64,000 bases of DNA from a virus, in the IMG/VR virus record IMGVR_UViG_3300042868_003730, positions 1 to 64,000 of that record; one strand, given 5' to 3'. Position numbers and translations under genes: made by a program. Below the pieces are notes generated by a model. It saw only the letters and a program-made list of their open reading frames with translations. It did no database searches and was not told where the DNA came from. Below, piece after piece: positions 59,080-64,000 of the stretch. Each line of letters starts with the position of its first letter. Positions within the stretch are counted from its first letter, which is position 1.

Positions 59080-59623
59080 ATGCACACGAGATAAATTTAT
59101 CTCAAGTATTAGCACAGCGAAAGAAGATAATTTTGCTCGCACATTTGTCGCTAAGGCAGATATGCAAGAACAGTGGGATTATTGTCTCGGGTTGTTTGAT
59201 AATACAGGAGATCTTATGGCAGCAATCATTACCACAATCTCCAAAAGGAAACCATTCGTAGCCAACCTTCAATTGTTGCATACATTCGCTAAGCATAGAG
59301 GGCAGGGTGCAGCTAGGTTGCTTTGTGAGCAATCTTTACTGAATGTAAAGAATCACGGAGCTGAGTATTTCCGAGTTTCTTCTGAGATCAATGCTGTTGC
59401 ATTCTATGAGAAGATAGGTTTCAAGTTTTGGGGAAAACAAAAGAGTGGTTGCCAACTTTCGATATTCCGAATTGATGGCGGCACATTCGCTGAGGGTGAT
59501 TATGATTATTATGATTCAATGATCCATAACGCAATCCATAAAAAAGGTAAGGGTGGGTGCGTTGAACTATTTGATATTGCAAAGAATAAAGACAATGGTC
59601 TTCAAGAGTTATTCTCAGCATGA
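59066..59623 (+). CDS. GNAT-family acetyltransferase
   Basis: 185 residues. Acetyl-CoA loop HRGQGAARLLCEQ and NAVAFYEKIGFKFWG are GNAT signatures; a C-terminal extension of about 45 residues is acidic/aromatic then basic. Overlaps the amidoligase by 14 bp. Possibly acetylates the side group of the modified base (inference). Confidence 0.85.
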   Translation: MKLSKCTRDKFISSISTAKEDNFARTFVAKADMQEQWDYCLGLFDNTGDLMAAIITTISKRKPFVANLQLLHTFAKHRGQGAARLLCEQSLLNVKNHGAEYFRVSSEINAVAFYEKIGFKFWGKQKSGCQLSIFRIDGGTFAEGDYDYYDSMIHNAIHKKGKGGCVELFDIAKNKDNGLQELFSA

Positions 59624-60633
59624 ATCATAAAGAACTTCCAAGAGAATCATTTATTCGTTGGTATGCCTGGTCATTAAAATATAATGATTGTGACCCAGCT
59701 GTGTGGGCAACAAATTATCTAAACAAAAGATTCGAGCATAACTCTGAACAGAAACTGTGGCTCGCGTGGTTATACGGAAACACCTATCATCTGCCTACTG
59801 CTTGGGTTCTAATGAATGAGTTTCCTGATTTTGAATTAGCAACAGTTGACCGAACTACTCAATGGAATACTGCTAACTATAAAAGATTACGTTATCAGAC
59901 AGATACAAAATGGAACAAAGGACATCTACCAGTGATGTTCAAATCCTATCAAGAATTTATAGGTGAAGGAAGTCAACATGACCGTATTGAATCATACTAT
60001 GCTGGAAATGCGAAAGAAAATTTTGATTCTTTGTGGAATGTACTTAAAGGAAACCTTCATAAGTTTGGTCGTTATTCTACTTGGTTTTATATGCAGCATC
60101 TCAAACATACTGCTAGTGTTAATGTCGAGCCTACTTCTCTCATGTTGGATGATTATGATGGTTCCCGTTCTCATCGTAATGGGTTACTTATGGCCATCGG
60201 CAGGAATAACGATTATGATAGGAAACTTAGTACAGCGGAGTATCGAGACCTTGAGTCTATTAGCATTGGAATTATCGATGAGATGAGGGATAGGTTTCCG
60301 GAGTTAAAAGATCAGATTGATTTCTTTACAATGGAAACCTGTCTGTGCTCATTTAAGAAAATCTTCAGAGAACACCATGGTCGTTATCTTGGTTACTACT
60401 TAGATCGGCAGGCTGAAGAGATTATGCAATGCGAGAAAGATGGCTGGCATGGTATTGACTGGGAAGTTCTTTGGCAAGCAAGGAATGAAACAATTGATTC
60501 GCGATTGAACAATAAGAGAGGTATTATCAAAGAAAAGTTTACTTCTTTTGTTAGAGAAGGTAAGATTGATAATCTCGAGTGGATGTTCGATGATGAAGAA
60601 TGTAGTAATGTTAGTTTGGAGAAATTCTTATGA
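59620..60633 (+). CDS. Amino acid:DNA transferase-like (ADDT/aGPT-PPlase) protein
   Basis: 337 residues. RWYAWSLKYNDCDPAVW, NSEQKLWLAWLYGNTYHLPTAWV, NYKRLRYQTDTKWNKGHLPV, DDYDGSRSHRNGLLMAIG and HGRYLGYYLDRQAEEI match the phage family predicted to transfer amino acids or amines onto phosphorylated 5-hydroxymethyl pyrimidines. ATGA overlaps with GNAT and the kinase. The family assignment is from pattern memory and is fairly sure; the reaction in this phage is inferred. Confidence 0.78.
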   Translation: MNHKELPRESFIRWYAWSLKYNDCDPAVWATNYLNKRFEHNSEQKLWLAWLYGNTYHLPTAWVLMNEFPDFELATVDRTTQWNTANYKRLRYQTDTKWNKGHLPVMFKSYQEFIGEGSQHDRIESYYAGNAKENFDSLWNVLKGNLHKFGRYSTWFYMQHLKHTASVNVEPTSLMLDDYDGSRSHRNGLLMAIGRNNDYDRKLSTAEYRDLESISIGIIDEMRDRFPELKDQIDFFTMETCLCSFKKIFREHHGRYLGYYLDRQAEEIMQCEKDGWHGIDWEVLWQARNETIDSRLNNKRGIIKEKFTSFVREGKIDNLEWMFDDEECSNVSLEKFL

Positions 60634-61175
60634 GAAAAATCGTAGCAGTTGGTGGTCAACCAGGAACAGGTAAAACTACTCTATTCCGTAAATTTATGGA
60701 AGATAAAACCTGGGAGAAGGTTGAGCCAAAGAAAATGCTTCCTGCTCTTTACTGCAAGGAACTTGATCTTTATGTTCTGGGTAAGTATGAAGAGGGTGAG
60801 ACGTTTGCTGGTACTGACCGATTAAGTATGGCTGTGCAGCCAATCGCTCAGTGTTTTGTTACTGAGACTAAATCGAATGTCTTGTTTGAAGGTGATCGAA
60901 TCTTTAATCAGTCCTTTCTGGAATTCGCTATGGCTCTTCCGGAAGTTGATCTTCAGGTTATCTATCTTAAGGTTTCGCCAGAAACCCTGACTCAACGATA
61001 CGCCGATAGAGGATCAGATCAGTCAGAGACTTTCCTAAAGGGAAGAGCCACTAAATATAATAACATACTTTCAAATTTTGAATTGATGCCCTATATTAAT
61101 GAGTTCGTGAACACTACATTAGAAGATCAATTGAAAGTTATCAAATTTATGGAAAATCATTTAATAGGTAAATAA
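60630..61175 (+). CDS. P-loop kinase, 5-hydroxymethyluracil-DNA kinase-like
   Basis: 181 residues. Walker A GQPGTGKTT (9-17) and LFEGDRIFN (84-92) resemble the P-loop domain of phage 5-hmdU DNA kinases that activate the base for substitution. The protein lacks a fused helical domain, so the transferase-like partner upstream may supply it. ATGA overlap with that gene. A simple nucleotide kinase is the alternative. Confidence 0.7.
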   Translation: MRKIVAVGGQPGTGKTTLFRKFMEDKTWEKVEPKKMLPALYCKELDLYVLGKYEEGETFAGTDRLSMAVQPIAQCFVTETKSNVLFEGDRIFNQSFLEFAMALPEVDLQVIYLKVSPETLTQRYADRGSDQSETFLKGRATKYNNILSNFELMPYINEFVNTTLEDQLKVIKFMENHLIGK

Positions 61176-62267
61176 ATGCTTTCGCTAAAACAATATATAT
61201 CCGAGACAGAAAATAAAATGGCAGCATCTATCAAAAAGAAATTACTGACTCCGTCAAAGTTTGGCTTAAACACAATGAAGCCCATGACTTCGAGTCAAAT
61301 AGTGACTGTTGCCAGAAAGAGATTAATGTCGTTGGATATATCAGATGATGCTAAAAAATTATGTAATTATATAATTGATCAATCCATTGCTGGTAAAGAT
61401 AGTTTCCCTGCAAAATTTAGTGGTGTTTCTAATGAAGATCTTGGTGTTATAACTTCTGACTTCGGTGAGGTTGCTGGCGCCATTTACATGCTAAACTCCA
61501 AAATGGGTTACACTCATGCTAGATTTCCAATTGGAGAGAATGAGCGTCTCGTAGATTACTATCTTGTTAGGGATGGTATTGATGAGAAGATTTCTGCTAA
61601 AGCAGGTCAGGGTGGTGCACCTGCTCTTACTGCTGTAGAGAAAGCATTAGGAGATATTGACACCAAAATACTAAACGATACACAAAAGAAAGCATTAAGT
61701 GTCTTGGACTTTATCAATAAGGGTACTGTTTACGGTGGTGTTCTTGAAGCAGCTAAATTTCTTAAGATGCCTGGGTATAAGGCATTGATATCGATCTTGT
61801 CCAGAAAAGATTTGAAGACTGGTTATAATGCACCAAACATCCCTGACCAACAAGATCTTATCAGAGCTGTTGACGCATGCGGAACTTTTGACTCTTGCAT
61901 GAGTGAGTTCAAGCCTCTGTTCACTGCTGCCAATTTTGTATTAGGTGGTGAGGGTAAGATGAGATCTGTTTTTGATGGAAGCGCAGGATCTAGATATAAG
62001 AAATGGGGCATCCTACACTTTCCAGTTACTAGTGAAGTTATGGGGTGGTTAAATGATCCCGACAATGAAGCAAGAAATTTGTTGACCATGGCTGCTAGAA
62101 CTCTGACAGTTAGTCAGGTTTATTTTGACTATAAATCGAACAATTTTTCATATACAACGAAAACCTTTTCTGACGCTGACTTCAAATTCCATTCTCCGTC
62201 AAGTACACCAAACCCAGTGGGAAACAGAATTGGCATGAAAATGATCAAATCGCCGAAGAAAGAATAA
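61176..62267 (+). CDS. PD-(D/E)XK-like protein with capsid-targeting-like leader (363 aa)
   Basis: MLSLKQYISE-TENKM fits the T4 leader/cleavage pattern. Glu98 in DFGEVAGA, Asp127 in LVDYYLV and Lys142 in ISAK could be a variant PD-(D/E)XK nuclease core. The C-terminal half is unknown. If correct, it is a nuclease packaged in the head and injected. It lies between the modification operon and early genes. Confidence 0.6.
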   Translation: MLSLKQYISETENKMAASIKKKLLTPSKFGLNTMKPMTSSQIVTVARKRLMSLDISDDAKKLCNYIIDQSIAGKDSFPAKFSGVSNEDLGVITSDFGEVAGAIYMLNSKMGYTHARFPIGENERLVDYYLVRDGIDEKISAKAGQGGAPALTAVEKALGDIDTKILNDTQKKALSVLDFINKGTVYGGVLEAAKFLKMPGYKALISILSRKDLKTGYNAPNIPDQQDLIRAVDACGTFDSCMSEFKPLFTAANFVLGGEGKMRSVFDGSAGSRYKKWGILHFPVTSEVMGWLNDPDNEARNLLTMAARTLTVSQVYFDYKSNNFSYTTKTFSDADFKFHSPSSTPNPVGNRIGMKMIKSPKKE

Positions 62268-62307
62268 TTTACTTTTATTCAATTTCGCGGTATAATAACT
62301 TATTGAA
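62268..62307 (+). promoter_or_regulatory. Early promoter cassette 10
   Basis: TTTACT (62268), 17-nt spacer, TATAAT (62291), then CTTATTGAAG. Dyad degraded. Drives 62326. Confidence 0.83.
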
Positions 62308-62325
62308 GTTTGAAGGAGAAATGAA

Positions 62326-62439
62326 ATGTCCCGTCGCCAATATTGCATGGATCTTATTATTGCTCTTAACCAAGCCAAGGCAGCTGGCGATTTCGTCCGA
62401 GCTGACTACCTTCAACTTTGCATCAATGAGTTGACCTAA
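62326..62439 (+). CDS. Small early protein (37 aa)
   Basis: GAAGGAG at 62312-62318 suits ATG 62326. MSRRQYCMDLIIALNQAKAA..., helical. TAATG overlap with the next gene. Confidence 0.58.
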   Translation: MSRRQYCMDLIIALNQAKAAGDFVRADYLQLCINELT

Positions 62440-62693
62440 TGTGGGATAATAAAAAACCACTCAAGGTATTTGGTGTGACTCCCTTGGAGTACCAAATCCT
62501 CACTGTTCTGTACACCATGGATACTGAGGAAGAAATTGAGATCTTCAAGAACAATTTCACTGAACCAGAAAACCGACTCCTCGTAGATCAACTAAAAGTA
62601 GAACTGATCCTCGCTGCGCAGGAAGCATCCTGTCCTGAGATCACCGATGAATACGTTTCGCATATCCTCACTAAGTACAGACTTCCGGTATAG
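62439..62693 (+). CDS. Small acidic protein (84 aa)
   Basis: MWDNKKPLKVFGVTPLEYQI..., acidic, helical; ends two bases before promoter cassette 11. No recognised family. Confidence 0.63.
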   Translation: MWDNKKPLKVFGVTPLEYQILTVLYTMDTEEEIEIFKNNFTEPENRLLVDQLKVELILAAQEASCPEITDEYVSHILTKYRLPV

Positions 62694-62694
62694 G

Positions 62695-62734
62695 TTTACT
62701 TTTATTCAATTTCGAGGTATAATAACTTATCGAA
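62695..62734 (+). promoter_or_regulatory. Early promoter cassette 11
   Basis: TTTACT (62695), 17-nt spacer, TATAAT (62718), leader GAATTGAAAAGGAAAG identical to cassettes 2 and 6. Drives 62751. Confidence 0.85.
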
Positions 62735-62750
62735 TTGAAAAGGAAAGAAA

Positions 62751-63053
62751 ATGTTTTACGAAGAGATGACCAAAGCCGAAGAACTCCACGGTATCTGGAG
62801 CGACTTCCATAAGGATTATTATGGCTTCCGCCCACGTGGCTATTCTGCTGAACAGTTGCAAGATGAAGCCTGGCTGCAGGAACGCATTGACGAAATCCAT
62901 GCGAGCATTGATCGTCAAAAGGAAACTTTCGCTGGTCGTGAGAATCTCCGCGAACAGGGTTGGTATATCGAAGAAACAGATCCGGTCTATATCCAGAAAG
63001 CCAAGTGGCTGCAGGAAGAACGCGACCGTGAAGAAGCTGAATGGATGAAGTAA
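62751..63053 (+). CDS. Small acidic helical protein (100 aa)
   Basis: AAGGAAAG upstream. MFYEEMTKAEELHGIWSDFH..., Glu/Trp-rich, helical throughout. No recognised family. One-base overlap with the next gene. Confidence 0.68.
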   Translation: MFYEEMTKAEELHGIWSDFHKDYYGFRPRGYSAEQLQDEAWLQERIDEIHASIDRQKETFAGRENLREQGWYIEETDPVYIQKAKWLQEERDREEAEWMK

Positions 63054-63238
63054 TGGCAACAGAAAGTAAAGAATACCAACAAGGCTATATGGATGGTCTT
63101 GATGGACTTCCATATAAGAATCGTTATCCCGCAGATAGTGTTCAGGGACGAGCATTCCACGCTGGGTGGTTTGCTGGTAATCTAGTTAACAATCGCCGAC
63201 AGTCTGGCGTTCTTCCAGGTGGAAATTTGAATGGCTGA
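63053..63238 (+). CDS. Small hypothetical protein (61 aa)
   Basis: TAATG start at 63053. MATESKEYQQGYMDGLDGLP..., containing YQQGYMDG and RAFHAGWFAGN, a pattern of short phage proteins (ribosome modulation factor-like YxxGxxDG). Function unknown. Confidence 0.62.
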   Translation: MATESKEYQQGYMDGLDGLPYKNRYPADSVQGRAFHAGWFAGNLVNNRRQSGVLPGGNLNG

Positions 63239-63641
63239 TATTATTTGTAATCGGATTCGCACCCCAGATGGTACGATCATTGAAAGCAAGAATCGTCATG
63301 ATTATGTATCTCACAAAGATGCCAATGGTCATACCTACGCAGTTGATGGTGGTAAGGATTACCTAAAGCGATCATCTTCAATTGATGCTCCACCAGCTGA
63401 GGAACTCTCTGTGTACTCAGACGATGAGCACTCAGTTATCCGTGAGGTAATGTCCTGGGGAACCTACGGAAAGGAAGGTAAAGATCCGTTCCATTATGTG
63501 CCTCTGAAGGATATGACCTCGGAACATATCCTTGCTTGTCTGAAGAATGTTCCGAATATGCACCCGTCATATAGGGATTCCTTCAAGAGAGAATTGGAAT
63601 TTCGTTTGAATCTACCAGAGATTGACATTACTTTTAATTGA
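63231..63641 (+). CDS. Conserved phage protein of unknown function (136 aa)
   Basis: MADIICNRIRTPDGTIIESK NRHDYVSHKDANGHTYAVDGG is a recurrent start among T4-like phage proteins; the rest is acidic with VPLKDMTSEHILACL. Function unknown. Promoter 63627 overlaps its 3' end. Confidence 0.73.
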   Translation: MADIICNRIRTPDGTIIESKNRHDYVSHKDANGHTYAVDGGKDYLKRSSSIDAPPAEELSVYSDDEHSVIREVMSWGTYGKEGKDPFHYVPLKDMTSEHILACLKNVPNMHPSYRDSFKRELEFRLNLPEIDITFN

Positions 63642-63655
63642 TTATCAGGTATAAT
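63627..63655 (+). promoter_or_regulatory. Early-type promoter for a leaderless gene
   Basis: ATTACT (63627-63632), 17-nt spacer, TATAAT (63650-63655). ATG 63661 follows the -10 by 5 nt, so the transcript starts at or just after the A of AUG. Confidence 0.62.
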
Positions 63656-63660
63656 ATACT

Positions 63661-63993
63661 ATGGATAAGGTTTACAACGAAGAAGGTAAGGTCGCGGTTC
63701 TCTACTCGCCAGGGTATGGGGCTGGTTGGTCTACTTGGGCGCACGATGATTCAGTTCGTCTGAAGGCTCTATTTGATCCCGAAGTGGTTCAGTGGGTTCT
63801 GGATGGAAAGCCAGAAGGAAAGTTCACTGATGATGACTACTTTGACCAGAAGTATGGTGGATATATCTACACTGGAGGTATGTACGACTTGGTAATTGAA
63901 TGGGTAACTCCTGGTACAAAGTTTCGCATCCGTGAACAAGATGGTAATGAGTGGCTGGAATTTATTGATAACATTGAATGGATTTATGCTTAA
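63661..63993 (+). CDS. Conserved phage protein, probably leaderless (110 aa)
   Basis: MDKVYNEEGKVAVLYSPGYG AGWSTWA is typical of a small T4-like phage family; the end FRIREQDGNEWLEFIDN is conserved too. No ribosome site fits between promoter and ATG. Function unknown. Confidence 0.73.
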   Translation: MDKVYNEEGKVAVLYSPGYGAGWSTWAHDDSVRLKALFDPEVVQWVLDGKPEGKFTDDDYFDQKYGGYIYTGGMYDLVIEWVTPGTKFRIREQDGNEWLEFIDNIEWIYA

Positions 63994-64000
63994 TATGAAT

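Overview
This window looks like part of the genome of a large lytic tailed phage (T4-like myophage gene complement) of a Gram-negative, probably proteobacterial, host. The T4-type genes include an ATP-dependent DNA ligase, RNase H, DsbA-like late transcription factor, dCMP deaminase, NrdA/NrdB, a TOPRIM primase, PhoH, a GroES-like co-chaperonin and Rz/Rz1-type spanins. Base composition is moderately AT-rich. Genes are packed with ATGA or few-base overlaps and almost all lie on the + strand. Terminase, major capsid, tail tube and DNA polymerase genes are not in the window. The Gram-negative host is inferred from the spanins, a lipid A-type hydrolase, a curli secretion channel and the permuted (two-piece) tmRNA, an architecture known from alpha- and betaproteobacteria.

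Layout. 1-1119: end of a gene, two hairpins, then seven tRNAs (Ile, Ala, Thr, Met, Pro, Trp, Gly) with one small ORF. 1121-6726 (minus strand): one tight operon of two holin-like membrane proteins, a small linker ORF, CsgF, CsgG, a curlin-repeat protein, a FecR-domain protein and a CHASE2 adenylate cyclase. 6745-11283: GroES-like protein, tRNA-Val, tRNA-Ser, a circularly permuted tmRNA, tRNA-Gln, an LpxH-like hydrolase with a GT4 glycosyltransferase, a GH19 endolysin with membrane partners, and tRNA-Ser. 11328-34226: early/middle region of many small genes plus nucleotide and DNA metabolism (ThyX, ligase, RNase H, dCMP deaminase, MazG-type proteins, HAD nucleotidase, PhoH, PD-(D/E)XK nuclease), one GIY-YIG endonuclease on the opposite strand, and a SleB-type hydrolase. 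34235-50886: ClpP-like protease and virion-associated genes (nucleotidyltransferase-like proteins, Dps-like protein, glycine-rich adhesin, a kinase-like protein, a 952-residue repeat protein, Ig-like protein), then spanins. 50950-56110: primase and ribonucleotide reductase. 56117-61175: a DNA hypermodification operon (TET/JBP-like dioxygenase, class II glutamine amidotransferase, amidoligase, GNAT, amino acid:DNA transferase-like protein, P-loop DNA kinase-like protein). 61176-64000: a possible injected nuclease and more small early genes.

Regulation visible in sequence. Eleven near-identical promoter cassettes (TTTACT, 17-nt spacer, TATAAT, then a conserved leader with a Shine-Dalgarno) sit in front of small early genes, and most have a dyad across the -10 box. 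Variants with the same geometry precede other genes, three of which start at or next to the predicted +1 (leaderless). Two near-identical promoters point backwards against the gene direction. A separate CTAAATAA/TATAAATA element recurs beside virion genes, the curli operon and the homing endonuclease, and is a candidate late promoter.

How it may work together (inference). Early cassettes express host-takeover genes. The modification operon would decorate a pyrimidine, probably thymine, with an amino-acid-like group to evade restriction. The late set builds virions. Several proteins begin with a T4-like capsid-targeting leader ending in (I/L)xE, suggesting that a kinase-like protein, nucleotidyltransferases and a nuclease are packaged and injected. 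The curli/FecR/cyclase operon and the lipid A/GT4 pair would act on the host envelope.
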